The notes beneath the pieces are model-generated. The model did not search any database. It saw only the letters and a program-made list of their open reading frames with translations, and was not told the origin of the DNA. Below, piece by piece: positions 34,881 through 46,729 of a DNA stretch of 64,000 nucleotides. Position 1 is the stretch's first letter. Every line of letters starts with the position of its first letter. The position numbers were made by a program, and so were the translations under genes. The DNA is from Takashimella koratensis (taxonomy: Eukaryota > Basidiomycota > Tremellomycetes > Trichosporonales > Tetragoniomycetaceae), in contig BCKT01000003.1 in the NCBI GenBank assembly GCA_003116875.1, positions 1,497,185-1,561,184 of the forward strand, written 5' to 3'.

Positions 34881-35593
34881 CTAAAGCGACCACTGGTTGG
34901 TGTGGATGTGTGGATGGGCTTGAAGATGGTGATGGATGGTTGATCGAGATGAACACTGGCGGACAGTGTTTTGAAATTTCAGCCGAGACAACCTCCACCC
35001 TAGCCATGAATAGGCACTGACATCCTCCCAGTGAATGCGCAATGAGCTTGTCCCACTGTCTTCAGCTGCAACTCAAGACTAGCCTGTTATCTATTGGAGG
35101 CTTGCTCCGTGCATGAGGACGTGGCTACGTATTGTATGGAAACATGATTTTGGATTGTTTTTGCTCGTTTTCTCGCTTGGTTTTCGCGTCAATCTCCGTC
35201 GCCCACTGTAAACCGGTACAGCGAACTCGGGTTTTCTACCTACGAGGAGAACCCACAGACTGTTTTGCGAACAACTTGTTCAGCCCCTCCTGGATACAAT
35301 CCAAGAGGCCGGTCGAGTGGAGGCGAAACGGTACAACCGAGACAATATTCCAGGCTCGAGACTGGAGAATTCGCAGACAGAATGAGGAAAGATGAGCGGG
35401 AGAATGGAAAAAAAGAGGAACTCGAGTGACCGGAAAAGTACGAGGAACACCAAAAGAGAGGAGGGCAAAGGAAGGAAATGAGACGATTCTCGGGAAGACT
35501 GCAGATGTGAGGCTATCTCAGAAACGACCAGCGAGACTGAGAGGAAACCTGTACACCCAAGCCTCGAGCCCAAGCAGCAACGTCACGAGCTGT
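34881..35593. other. Intergenic: promoter of RNH1 copy D, 3' flank of the DPBB gene
   Basis: 713 bp between two minus-strand genes. No gene or RNA was recognised. Confidence 0.55.
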
Positions 35594-36570
35594 TTAGCTC
35601 CAGTACCAGGTGATGGGGACCATGCCGTCCGACTCCGAGGCGATGGCCTGGAAGGCAGCAACGGAGAGGTCGAGCGAGTTGTCGGTGTCGCAAGTGGGGC
35701 AGACGTCGGCAACGGTAGCGGTGGTCGACTTGCCGTTGTTGGTGTTGGTGAGAGTGATCGACTTGCCGCAGAGAGCCGAGTTGGAGTTGGTCATGTAGTC
35801 GGGCCACCACGACTTGTCGATGGCAATGACGTAGTCCGAGTCGGAGTGGACAGTGCCGCACTCGCCGGCAACGCCGCCCTGGTAGAAGTAGGTAGCGTAG
35901 CCACCGGTCTCCACCGAGCCGGAAGAGCCCGACGAGCTGGACGAGGTGGTAGCGGCGGCCTTGGTGGACGACGAGGTGGTGGTAGGGGCAACCCACTCCG
36001 AGGTGGAGGTGGTAGTCGAGGCCTTGGCGTGGGCGTAGTCGTTGGCAACGGCAGCCGACGAAGTGGTGGCGGCGGCAGACGAGGACGAGGCCGGGGTGTA
36101 AGCGGCAGCGGCGGGAGCCGAGGTCGAGGTCTCCTCGGTGGAGCAGTACTCCTCGGTGCTGTCGTCGACAGAGGCCGAAACCGAGGCGGTGGCAGCGGCG
36201 GCGACGTAAGACGAGGTGGAGGAGGCGCCCTCAGTAGCGATGTACGACGAGGCCGAGGCGATCTCGGTCGCGTTGGGGGTGCAGTACGAGGGGCGGCTCG
36301 AGAGAGACTCGCTGGCGAGGAGCGGGTGGCAGCAGTCGTCGAAGAAGGTAGTGTTGTGCTGGTCCTGGCAGTCGAGGGCAATGTACCTGAGGTGGTCTGT
36401 GGGGAGTCAGTGCGGTGCTCTAGGCGGATGTGGCGAGGTTTTGACTTACAGGTGTTGTAGTCCTCGAGGTAGCCGGAGGCGTAGCCCGAAGGGGTAGCCT
36501 TGCGGGGGGCGATAGGTGCGGCAAGCGCAGAGCCAGCAAGGGCGGCAGCGACGACGGTGGTGAAGAACAT
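35594..36570 (-). CDS. Secreted double-psi beta-barrel (RlpA/expansin-like) protein
   Basis: Exon 1 is 36570-36450 and exon 2 is 36396-35594; together they give 307 aa. The N-terminus is a clear signal peptide (MFFTTVVAAALAGSALAAP). A short Cys-containing domain follows (YIALDCQDQHNTTFFDDCC, then SYCTPN), then about 110 Ser/Thr/Ala-rich residues, a likely O-glycosylated linker. The last 105 residues form a RlpA-like double-psi beta-barrel: ATYFYQGGVAGECGTVH, CGKSITLTNTNNGKST, VADVCPTCDTDNSLDLS, ending ITWYWS. Fungal proteins of this type are wall- or host-associated and often lack the full expansin catalytic set; the precise role here is unknown. The VADxCP core and the DLS helix are well preserved. 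Codon use is strongly biased to C/G-ending codons, which suggests high expression. Confidence 0.88.
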
Positions 36571-38866
36571 GGTGATTCTTTTGGTTGTGGGTTGAGGTGG
36601 TAAAAGAGAGAGGCTGGGTTATATGAGCGCTGCTCGAGCTGGGTTGGTTGAGGTGAAGGTTGGGCGAGGGGTTGGGCCGAACACGAGGTAAGGGCGAGTG
36701 ATGAGGTGGTGGAGTGGTGAGGGTGAGGTGAGGTGAGGTGGGGGTGGTGGGGAGAGATGGACTCACGGGAACCTGGTTATATACCTCGCAGAGGTAGCGT
36801 TGCTGGAACGAGCGAAGGGGGGGTTGATCTGTCTTAGAGTGTAGGATCGGCAGAAGAAACTGTCAAAGTTCTTCCTTGAGTACCCTCGATTTTTTCTGTT
36901 TCTGGTGTTCTAGGCCGTGTAGGTCGTAGGTCGAGGTGGATGATGTGGGCAGGTGTGAGGGCTGCGGGGGCGGGCGTAAGACGGTAGACGGGGGTGCGAG
37001 GCGAGGATTGAAGGGCCACCGGGGCGCGATCGGGTTGAGTGCGGTAAGCGAATGTGCGGTGCCGTAGAGGCGTGTGGGTGAGAAGGTTCTCGATTCGGAG
37101 GTCGGAGTCGGGGTCGAGGTCGAGGTCGAGGGTGGTGGTGAGTTGGTGGTGAGTCGGGGCGGGGAGGCGGGAGTGGGCGAGGGGAGGAGAGAGAGAGAGG
37201 ATGGATGGAAGAGAAAGAGGTCTTGGATGGGCAGAATGAGGGTTGTCCTTTAAAAGCAATCGCCAAAACGGGGTGGCAGTGGCCATTCTACTGTACAGGC
37301 GCGTGGCCCCCCGACCCCCCGATTCCCCAGCGCAGGCAACGCGACCCGACACACCGACCCCTGGCCCGTGATTGAGGGTAAGGACCCCCAGGTTGGGAGG
37401 GGAGGGCTCGGCGCTGCGCTGATCAGACAAAGGCAGCCTCCCTCCGTAGCAACCGCAAGCAACCGCAGCGACGGGCGGTACAATGCCATCCACGCCCAAA
37501 GGTTACAATTGCGGAACACACACTCATCGCACACTCCCTGAGACACGCAAGAAGCCTTGAGGAATAAAAATCATTCCCTGAATCCGACACCCCTCTTCCT
37601 CCCCTCTGCTCCCCTGCCCTCACCTTCCTTTCCAGGCACGCCTCCCAGAAAGCGCGGTCCCCTCCTTTGCCCCCCTTCCTTTGTCCTTGTTAACCTATGC
37701 AACGATGAATTCTCTCCTGCCTCGCCGGCCACGCTTTCACTTTGTCCGACACGCCAAACGGGACCCTGAATCCCGTCCTCTCCCTCTTCCCCTCCCGATC
37801 TCCCCTTCGCCCCGTCCGGGTGCTTTTGTCCCTGGAAACTCTGCTTCCCCCCTGGTTTCATCTTGCCCAGACGCACGAACGCGGTAAAAGAAGAGCACAA
37901 GACCTGGCACTGGACTTGGCCAAAACGGCAGCAACCCCCGTCAGCCAGGGCAGGGAGGAGGAACCAGGATCACTGCAAGTTGAAAAAAAAAAGGCCCAAG
38001 CGCGAAAAGTAACTCCGCAGTGCCAGCGCACCCAGAGTCTGGAACAATCGAACATGCTGCTAGCGCGAATTCCAAGACGTATCCCGAGAGAGCGCTCCTC
38101 CACGGCCGAAAGGGAGGAGGCAGAGGTCCAGCACGCGCACCGCGGACGTGAGGGAATAGTGAAACACTAGAGCTGCAGAGGATCGACGCTCCTCGTTACT
38201 CACTGTGCACCGAGAGGAACGCGTGTCGCTGCAACACGGTTGCGTTGCAGACCTGACCTAGGCGTGCTCCAATTCCTTCACACAAACCGTCATCACATGA
38301 ATCCACCCATCTGGTTCCCAGTGTGATGTTGAATTGGGTCTCGCTTGCCAGGTCATTACGCATCTTTGCATCCGGATGAAACACTGCGGGTTACTCCCGC
38401 AATTCAGTGGTCTCACGCGTTCCGCAACACCCAACGAGGTCAGCATCCATCATCATCCATGCATGCCTGGCCACACACGATCGTCCCTTTGTCAACCCCA
38501 ATTCCTCGCCTTTCTGTGACATTCTGATCAAGGACCACTCCGGAGGGGAAATCGGGGGTAATCATTCCAGCAAGGGAGGACCTCAAAAAGGACCCACCTG
38601 CAAAGGAAGGATTGAGCTCTTGGCGTCGGGCACGAGGAGACGCCTGGCCCTCTCCCTCCGGTGGCCGGGCCTCGTGTTGCTGGCGAGACACGGCGTGGTG
38701 ATGGCGAGACAATCGAGCATTTCGAGGGTCAAGGTCGTCGCCACCAGCTTTAAACGTGCGAGCCAGGGCCCATATAGGGTCTTGGCGTAACGAGGTCACG
38801 TTACGCCGCCTACGATACCCCAGGGACTGAGCCTAGCTGTACAGTATATTTACCTCCGCAGATCTG
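36571..38866. other. Long intergenic region upstream of the DPBB gene
   Basis: 2.3 kb without a supported gene. The first kilobase is purine/GT-rich and includes the TATA candidate. The remainder has overlapping low-complexity frames on both strands and no domain I recognise. No tRNA or snRNA could be identified by eye. Confidence 0.5.
36777..36783 (-). promoter_or_regulatory. TATA box candidate for the DPBB gene
   Basis: TATATAA on the minus strand about 205 bp upstream of the DPBB start codon. A CT-rich stretch follows on the coding strand before the ATG. Confidence 0.5.
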
Positions 38867-38869
38867 TGT

Positions 38870-39550
38870 GAACTTTAGCCGTGGCGATATAGTTATCGCA
38901 CATCACAGTCGACAAGGTGATGAGTGTATAATGAACAATGAGTCACTCGTACACTTACTTTGGTGTGTATTGAGATGGCGCCAAAGTTGTCCCAGGCTTG
39001 CTCTTGATCTGTGCGATGAATTACGTCGATCTCAATTGGTACGCTGTGGCTCGGGACTTAGGTTAGTTACTTTTGGGGTCTGTAAGCGGTGTGAACAATA
39101 GCTGTGGCGCAATCGGTCATCGCATCCGACCACTGCCGACTACGTGTACATAAGAGAATGACCAAAAAAGCCAAACGATGGCTGAAGCACACGCTGAGAT
39201 GGCGCCAAAGCTATCCCAAGCTTAGTCCTGCTCTGTGCAATGAACCAGGCTGATCCCCGCCGCTACGCCGTGGGTATCGATCGTAGCAAAAATCATCGCT
39301 TTCAGTGTGCAAATTAGCGGTGGGCCAATCGATAGAGCTTCTCCCAAAACTCGTCGACATCAGCAGAATGAGCAAGCAAGTTGGGGAGCCAACGCGAGAC
39401 ACCCAGAAAACAGCGCCAAAGTTGTCCTAATGATTCTCGTGATCTGTGTAGCGAACTTTGTAAAGCTTAGCTGGTACGCAGAGAGATGATGGCAGCAAAA
39501 TTCAGAATGCAGCTTAGCGGTCAACGCCACAAACCCAAACCGAACAACTA
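38870..39550 (+). repeat. Diverged ~210 bp tandem repeats, left array
   Basis: Three full units and the start of a fourth. Each unit begins near TTAGC(C/T/G)G (about 38877, 39096, 39310, 39517) and carries the marker GCGCCAAAGTTGTCCCA or a close variant about 100 bp later (38978, 39202, 39413). The units are strongly diverged between the landmarks. Spacing of the markers is 224 and 211 bp. The same landmarks recur in reverse orientation at 46.7-47.5 kb. Confidence 0.7.
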
Positions 39551-39631
39551 TCATCAAAGGAGATCAACATCTACACATTCTACATCCACAGATCGGACTT
39601 CACTTTGTGTACAAGCTCTATCTTGATCCCA

Positions 39632-41511
39632 CTAGTACCTCGTGCTTCCATCGCTATCAAGTGCGGTCGGTTTCTCCCCGGCCACCCTAGCCAACGCGCG
39701 TTCCCAGATTCTCCACGCGTCGCGGTCATTCACTGCCACTGACCGAATCGACCGCATGATGAACTCTTCCATCCTGTCGGCGAAAGCGACGCCAATGAGC
39801 GCTACGAGGATTCGCCAGGGTGCGTGAGTGTCGATCGGCTGGGAAGCCGAGGGATGGAGAAGGTGTGGAGGCGGGGAGCGGCGCGAGTGAGTGAAGAGCC
39901 AGCGCATGTGGATGATCCGGAGGCGTTTGATCAGAGGAGGGAGGAGGGAGTGAAAGTGGATGTGGATAGGGCAGAGTGACGCAATATCATGGTCAGAAGG
40001 GGAAAAGAAGGTTTGGAAGTGGGCGAGGGAGGAGATGGTGGTTTGATACTCTGGCGCCAAGAGGAGGTAGTGATCCACCGAGGGCGCGGCGAGGAGGTGT
40101 ACGAAGAAGCGAGGATCAGATGTGCGCATCTCCACTTGAGGTCGCTTCAGGCCCTCAACCACAGTGGAGACGACAACCTTGCCATTCAGGTAAACCACCA
40201 GGTCCACACCTACGTCTTCCGCTTGCTTTGGTACCCATTCGCACACCACCCGCTCTGCCATTACTTCGAATCCGTTTCTCGGGTTGCGCTGGAGGACAAA
40301 CCCCACCCCGACTGGGTCGTACTCGGGTTTGTTCCAGCTCATATCCATCTCCCGGGCCCCCTTGGACGTTTCGAACGGTTCGCATCGCGTGTAAGCCGCC
40401 AGCCGCTTCTCATAATGCAATCTGCGGGCTTGGTACATTGTCCTCAAGTAAGTGAGGAACAGCGCGCCCGGGTACTTTCCGAGCGTAACAAACACGCGCC
40501 ACCAGTTTGACGGATGGAGGGGGATGGGTGGATTGGTGGCCGAGGGCGCGATGACTGCGTTGAGCTTGACTTGCATGTCGTGGGTCCGGACACGGATGAA
40601 AACTTTGAGCCGAGGAGGGGAGAGAGGGAGGGAGGAAGATGGGAAAGGATCGAGTAGGTCGAGAGTGTAGAACCCGTCTCGGGAGTTGAAAAGGGAAATA
40701 TGGAAGGTGCGGGGGAAAGTCCAAGAATGGTCGTACCCCTCGGTAGGAGTGTGGGCGTATGGAGAATCCACAGGGAGGACAAACGCGTTTCTGATTAAAG
40801 GGGAAAGATGGTCATGGGAGAGAGCGATGTCAGTAGATGTGAGGGAACATGCGACGAAGGCAAGGCGACTCTGGGCGGTTTCACTCACTTCTCTCCATTC
40901 AAGTTGTCCCCTTCGAGCACCAAGCACATCAACGGTCCGCGTGCACTCTTAACATCCTCCCTCTGCTCCTTCCTTTCCTCCCCTACTCCGTCCTTGTCAA
41001 CCTTTCTGTAAACAAACCACATGTTTACCGGATTGCTCCCTTCGTAACCCAGACACGCGGGCATGGTGATCATCCACACCTTGCCTATCCCTTCCCCTCC
41101 TTCTTCCACCTCCTTCACCCCTGCCTGTTTCAACAACATCTCTACCTTGCCCCTCAGGTCTCCCTGTCCTGGTAGGTAATTCTCGCTTCGGAGACTCAAC
41201 AAGCTCCAGCGTGAACCGTACGTGAAAACGCGGTAGGGAAGGTTGAGTAAACCAGAGGAGAGGAAGTCGATATCGACGCCTACGTAAAGAAGCGGGTAGG
41301 TGAACGAGTTCCGCGAGAGAGTGGGGAGAAGGCGACTGTGTGATGTGAATGCAGGTATGAGGAAGGATTGGGAGGGTGAGGGCGAAGGTGGAGGGGTCAG
41401 GGAGATGGAAACCATACAGAGGAGGCGAAGAATGAGCGGGAGTAAGAGTAAGCCGGTGAGACCGGCCACCACCAGAGCGGCAACGAGGTAAACGACGAAA
41501 ACGATGATCAT
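39632..41511 (-). CDS. DUF1365 family protein, copy 1
   Basis: Exon 1 is 41511-40889 and exon 2 is 40790-39632; they join in frame to 593 aa. The N-terminal ~30 residues (MIIVFVVYLVAALVV...) form a membrane segment. The DUF1365 core follows: SFTYPLLYVGVDIDF, RVFTYGS, VWMITMPACLGYEGSNPV, LMCLVLEGDNLNGEK|N, SWTFPRTFHISLFNSRDG. In bacteria DUF1365 genes commonly neighbour cyclopropane-fatty-acid-synthase-like genes, which hints at lipid metabolism, but the activity is not established and no such neighbour is present. The C-terminal ~300 residues are shared with copy 2 and otherwise unknown to me. The frame is open further upstream to 41760, but the ATG at 41511, which starts the membrane segment, matches copy 2. 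Confidence 0.85.
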
Positions 41512-42716
41512 GGTCAGCGATGGGAAAAAAGCAGATGATGATGAACTTTGCTCTCCAGCTACGGGCATATAACAGAGCCTAGGACCACTGGGATCATCCG
41601 TTGATTCCCACGTAACAGATTTCGGATTCTCGGTGCCTCCTTGGACATGGACCGTGCTATCGGGGCCATGCCATCTGTGCATGCCATTTGGAGCGGCTCC
41701 ACCTTTGATCATCATTATTGATGGGAACCGCCACACCCGCATTTCGGTCACCGAAGGCACTTTTTAGCGCGATCGCGTAACACGTTCGCCCACCGATCCC
41801 TCATCCTGAGTCTTGCATGATCGTAAAAGGATCGAAAGTACGGTAACTGATTGTAAGACCTCATGAGGATACATAGCGATGTGGTCGAGACGGAACAGAG
41901 GCGGGCGGAAGGGCACCTAGCCTAGCAACGAGAGCCGGCTTGGACTAAAAAGCTTGGCGAGTCGGGTCCTGCCCTCTCATAACCTGACACTTCGCAAGGA
42001 CCTCCTTGTTATCCAGCGGTCTTTGCTTCCCAAGGACTTGGGTCCCTCCGATCATCTCGCACGGATGTTGGATTACAAACCCATCCCATAGTTACCATCA
42101 TTGTTTCTTGCTGCGAGCTGATGTAACGCCATCCATCACGACCGCGGTGAATTTTTTGTCTCCTTTGATCTCTAGTGCCATTTTTCACTGACCAGAACAC
42201 CATTCTCACGATTCAAAAGGCGTCCGTCCGGAATATCCATGATTGCTCGGCCAATTGTCTGCGCATTGAGGTACACGGCAGGGTGAAAAGCCTTTGCATC
42301 ACTGCTTTCAAGAGATGATTGTCAATCTCTGTTCAGGGAAGAAACCGAGCCGCTGCTGCTGTGGTAAGAGGTCGTTGTGGTTCGGCTACCTTTCGGCCCC
42401 CAAGCAGTGTTGGGGCAGACTATTGAGGAGGAGAACGGTGTCCGGTATCCCCGAGCATCCTTCAGCCTTGTGGACAGCCTCTGGTGCGTTGTCCCAGACC
42501 GCTTAGGTAATTGCATCGTGCACGGCTAGATTCAGCAGTGGCATCGTGTATGCTAGCTTTGGCAATATCATCGTGTATGACTAGAATCCGTTGGCAGGCT
42601 ATAATTGTGTGTGGAACATTTTCGGGTGAAGTGATAAACAACGGGAGGGTTGAGAGGCTTGAAAAAACCAAAGGAAATGAGAACTCAAACGATACAAAAT
42701 ATTTGGTAGATAGATA
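41512..42716. other. Spacer between the two DUF1365 genes
   Basis: 1.2 kb: the promoter of copy 1 and the 3' flank of copy 2. Only short open frames are present. No repeat or RNA was recognised. Confidence 0.5.
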
Positions 42717-44793
42717 TCAAAAAAGTAAGTCAAACCTATAATTTATACCACAGAGAATGCACGACGCCTGTATTTCAGTAGACAGTACTGCCTTCATTAG
42801 AGAGAACGGGTGGAGTCTCTCCTGCTTCACGTTCCAGCGCCTTTCCCAGATCCGGCACGATTCGTGATTGCCGACAGCGACTGAGCGGATGGAACGGAGT
42901 AAGAATTCTTCGAGCCGGTCGGCCAAGTATAGCCTTGAGACAGCCATGAGTACGTCGAGGGGTCTGTAGGTGTCGACTGGGTGGATCGCGGGGCAGGACA
43001 GGAGATGAGGGGTAGGGGTTCGGCGAGAGTGCGATACGAGCCATCTCATGTGGCTCATCCGGACGCTAGAGATCAAGGAAGGAAGGAAAGGGGTAGACCC
43101 ATGTCCGTGGGTGTGGGTGTGCGACTGGCATACAGAACATGGAGAGAAGAAAGCGGTGAAGAGGGAGGCAGCGGAGACGGTAGTTTGGTACTCGGGAGCA
43201 AGAAGGAGATAGTGTTCAGGCGATGGAGCAGAGAGGAGGTGTGCGAAAAAACGAGGGTCGGTGGTTCGGAACTCCAACACGGGTCGAGGAGGGCAATTAG
43301 GTGTATGGCCACGGGTAGAGAAAACAAGCTTGTCTCTGAGATACACAACGAGATCGATACCGAGCTCAAAGGCGCGTTTCGGTGCCCAGTCAGTGACGAC
43401 GTCGTTTGCGATTTGTTCAAACCCGCTGGGTGTGTTGCGCGTCAACAAGTATCCGACTCCCACGTGGTCGGCTTCGGGTTGATTCCATCCCCCACTGTCT
43501 TTCTCCCTCGCTCCCCGAGAGGTGTCGACCGCTTCGCACCGGGTATACGCAGCGAGTCGGCCGGGGTAGTGGAGTCGCCACGACTGGTACAAAACCCTCG
43601 GAAGGGTGAGAAATAGCGTGGCGGGCCATCGAAGAACAGTTGTCACGACGTGTGCCACGTTCCTCGGCGCCAAGGGGATCGGGTTCCGAGATGGGCAATT
43701 GGCGAGGATTGCGTGCATCTTGAGTCGTTTGTCGTGTGTAAGAACACGGAGGAAAACTTTGATCGTGGGTGTTACGGGTCGGGGAGGAGATAAAGTCGGG
43801 ATAGAGGGACTGATAGGTGTCGGAGGGGTGGTAAAGGTCAGAGGGAAAGGGTTGACAAGATCAAGAGTGTAGAAGCCGTCTCGAGAGTTGAAGAGGGAGA
43901 CATGGAAGGTTCGGGGGAAGGTCCAAGAATGGTCGTAGCCCTTTGGAGGAGGGTGGGCATAGTCGCACGTCACAGGGGGGACGTAGGCGTTTCTGTAGGA
44001 GAAACAGAACGGGAGATGTCAGCTGTGGTGTGGCATCGGGGAAGATTAAAAGCTACAAATGACAAATCTGGAACTTGACTTACTTTTCACCATTCGTGTT
44101 ATCTACTTCGAGGATGATACAAAGAAGTGGTGCGTTTACTCGACATTGCCCAGCTTTGAGCGTTTTCTCATTCGTATCCAACTTGACTTCTTTCCCCGGG
44201 TTGACTTTGCTCCCCGCCTCATCGGCGTCGCTCGTTTCCACAGCTCGCTCGGCTTGCTCCGATTCGTCCTCTTTGGCGTACACGTACCACACTACCAACG
44301 GGTTCGTCCCTTGGTACCCCATGCAAGCGGGCATGGTGAGTAGCCAAATCCTGCCGACGGGTTCGGAGACTCCGGCGCTACGAACCAACTTTTCCACCCT
44401 CTTCCGCATCGCGCCTTTACTGCCATCTTCGCCCCCGACTTTTTCCTCGTCATCAACACCGAGCTTCCCGTTCTTCAGAGGCAAATAGTGTTCCCCTCTC
44501 AAACTCAAGAGCGCCCAAGGAGAGCCATACTTGAAGACCCGAAACGGCAAGCCCAGCCCTGATCCCTTTTCGAGCGCATCCACATCCATGCCGAGGTACA
44601 GTAGCGGGTAGGTGAATGACATCCGGGAAGGGATAGGAAGAAGTCGGCGGTGTGTCGTGTATGCCGGGATGAGGAAAGAGCGCCATGGTGATGGTGCGAG
44701 GATAGGGAAGAGGGAGGAGAGGAGGAAAGTGCTTGCGGGGATAAGGATGAAGGAGGCGGCTAGGAGGAAGAGGGCTAGGAACAAGGAGATCAT
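42717..44793 (-). CDS. DUF1365 family protein, copy 2
   Basis: Tandem paralog of the gene at 39632-41511. Exon 1 is 44793-44084 and exon 2 is 43992-42717; they join in frame to 661 aa. The single intron lies at the same codon in both copies (within NGEK/NA). Features in order: membrane segment MISLFLALFLLAASFIL, SFTYPLLYLGMDVDA, RVFKYGSPWALLSLRGEHYL, an acidic insertion of about 55 residues (not in copy 1) before APLLCIILEVDNTNGEK, then SWTFPRTFHVSLFNSRDGF. The C-terminal part is shared with copy 1 (HMRWLVSHSRRTPTPHLL, ADRLEEFLLRSIRSVAV). The last ~30 residues diverge completely, so the 3' end may have been remodelled. Function unknown; a lipid-related role is inference from bacterial neighbourhoods. 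Confidence 0.85.
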
Positions 44794-46729
44794 TGTTGAG
44801 GGATTGAGATGAGGGTGAAGGTGAGGGAGAGGTGGGGTTTAGATGGGTGTAACAAAAGGGCGGGCGGACAGTCTCCAAGGGGGCCGTGGAGGGTGGATAA
44901 TCCAAGTCCTGTTGGAATCACTTATATCTCATCTCATCGACCACTTTGCTCGTGCGTTATCCGTTATCCAACTACCTTACCGTAGTCATCGTCTTTTGCC
45001 CGGTGTGTATCGCTTATCGCGAATCCCCCTGGGCCTTAACCCTGGTTCCTCACCTCATTATTGTACCGCTCTTGGATACCCTTCGCTTATCTCAATCATC
45101 TCCGTGTCCGTGCCTTTCTTGATTGCTTTGGTATGCGCCTCTTCTTCTTCCTCTCCTTGGCTACACCCTTGGCGATGTCCTTGGCCACGTCCTTGTCTTC
45201 ACCCACCCCACCCTCCATTCCTCGTCGCCGTGTGCTTACCTCCCCCCTCCTCCCTTCATGTCCAATCCAACACTCGATCATGGGAAACCCATACGCACGT
45301 TCCTGTGAGACCCTTTGCTCTTACCAGTGGTTCCGACCCGTTCCGGGGTCACTCTCCCTACATTCGGTTCACTCCACGCTCTCTTATCCACTCTTTCGTA
45401 TCCCCGACACACCGGCCGACGTGTTCCGCCGCACACCATTGGTCGCTTGCAGATCTGAGAGCGAAAAAGGATCCCCATTCCCCCCTCGGGTAACTCACAA
45501 GGAACTCAGGTCAACTCAAGCTCCTTTAGGTCAACTACCTTCCCTTCCCGGCGAGTCCCGGTCAGCCCTTTGAGAGCGTTATCAATCTCAAAGGGGTGCC
45601 TTGTCGCTTTGTATTCCTTGTCAACAAGTTTGCCGGTCACTCTTCGGCACACTTCGATCACAGCACCCAGTCCTGCCTTTCCGAATTGCACGGCAAAACG
45701 TTACCCCGGCACGTCATCACGGGTTGGGCCGGACCGCTCCCGGTAAGCCACGGCACAGTGTAGATCTGTGCCTCACGTGTACGGCCCTTCCTTTGCGGCA
45801 ACCTTCTCATCGGAAATTAACCCCAAGTCCCCAAGGTTCCCCTTGGGGTGAAGAGATTGGTCCCCTCGGTACGTGGATACCACCGAAAGGCTTCCTTATT
45901 CCCCGGCCAACTACTCGTGCTTCGGAAGTACCCGGTGGGACAAGTCTTCTTTTTTGGGTCTTCTAACCTAAGCGAACATGTGAGATATCTTGCTTCTCGA
46001 AGGTTCTCCACATGTGCTCCTTCTCACCCCCGACGCTAGCCCGGCTGATTGCGGTTGCTGCGACACCAAAAAGGCTGTCCTTGTTGTTCCATAATTGGCT
46101 TCTCGGCTCTTGCTTACGGCTGCCTTGGTAGCGCACGGCTCTTACACGCTCTTGGAAAGGGTCCCTTCTTAGATGCTTCCGATGTCTCTCGAAAGCCGGA
46201 AATGAAAACCCTCCCCTTGTTCCGCATTGCCTGCCCTCCTGATCTTCATCTTTCATGGTCCGTCGATCTTGAAGAGATCTCCCCCTTGGATGAGTACGGC
46301 CGAGCACGAGCACTGTCGTGAGATCCGACTGCGGACTTTGTACGCTTTGCCACTGCCCATGTGTACCTCTAAACGTTTCCTTGTGCACATGGGTGGAGCG
46401 GGCGGGCCAGTTGAGAAGCAAGTACAGGTATCCACCCCCTAAGGAAGAGGTGAGGGGCGGTGCAAGAGTGATTGAGATTGTCTACATCGGCCCATCCGTA
46501 TCTGAGATTGCTACTGCGTATGTCACCCATGCGACACATGGATTGTGAGCAGTGTGAGTGGAATGTCGAGTTCACGAAGAAAACCGCCACACTGTGCGGG
46601 CGATCTGGGCGGGTCAGATCTCATACTGGAGGCTCCCTTTGTCCCCAACGTCAACCTTGTGTGCATGTGTCTTCCCGGTGCTCGTTCTTGGATCGCAGAT
46701 GTGGAGCGCATCGTCATTGTCGGGTTCGC
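44794..46729. other. Gene-poor stretch between DUF1365 copy 2 and the right repeat array
   Basis: 1.9 kb. The first 100 bp are the promoter of copy 2. The remainder has many short frames broken by stops on both strands and looks like decayed coding DNA, but I could not assign it. A minus-strand frame at 45506-45691 (FGKAGLGAVIEVCRRVTGK) superficially resembles a kinase glycine loop without further support. Confidence 0.4.

Noticed and set aside
35426..36460. 344-codon plus-strand frame, Gly/Arg/Val-rich
   Set aside because: Antisense shadow of the secreted DPBB gene caused by its strong codon bias.
36834..37499. 221-codon minus-strand open frame
   Set aside because: Low-complexity Pro/Leu/Thr/Arg sequence with no ATG-linked splice structure or recognised motif, lying in the DPBB promoter region; overlapping frames on both strands are equally open.
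38970..39430. Retroelement primer-binding site (TGGCGCCAAAG...)
   Set aside because: The match to a tRNA 3' end is limited to TGGCGCC. No LTRs, reverse transcriptase, integrase or gag-like frames lie nearby.
45506..46430. Kinase-like fragments on the minus strand (FGKAGLGAV...TGK and GGDLFK)
   Set aside because: The GGDLF-like piece lies upstream of the glycine-loop-like piece, opposite to kinase order. No VAIK lysine, HRD or DFG motif could be found.
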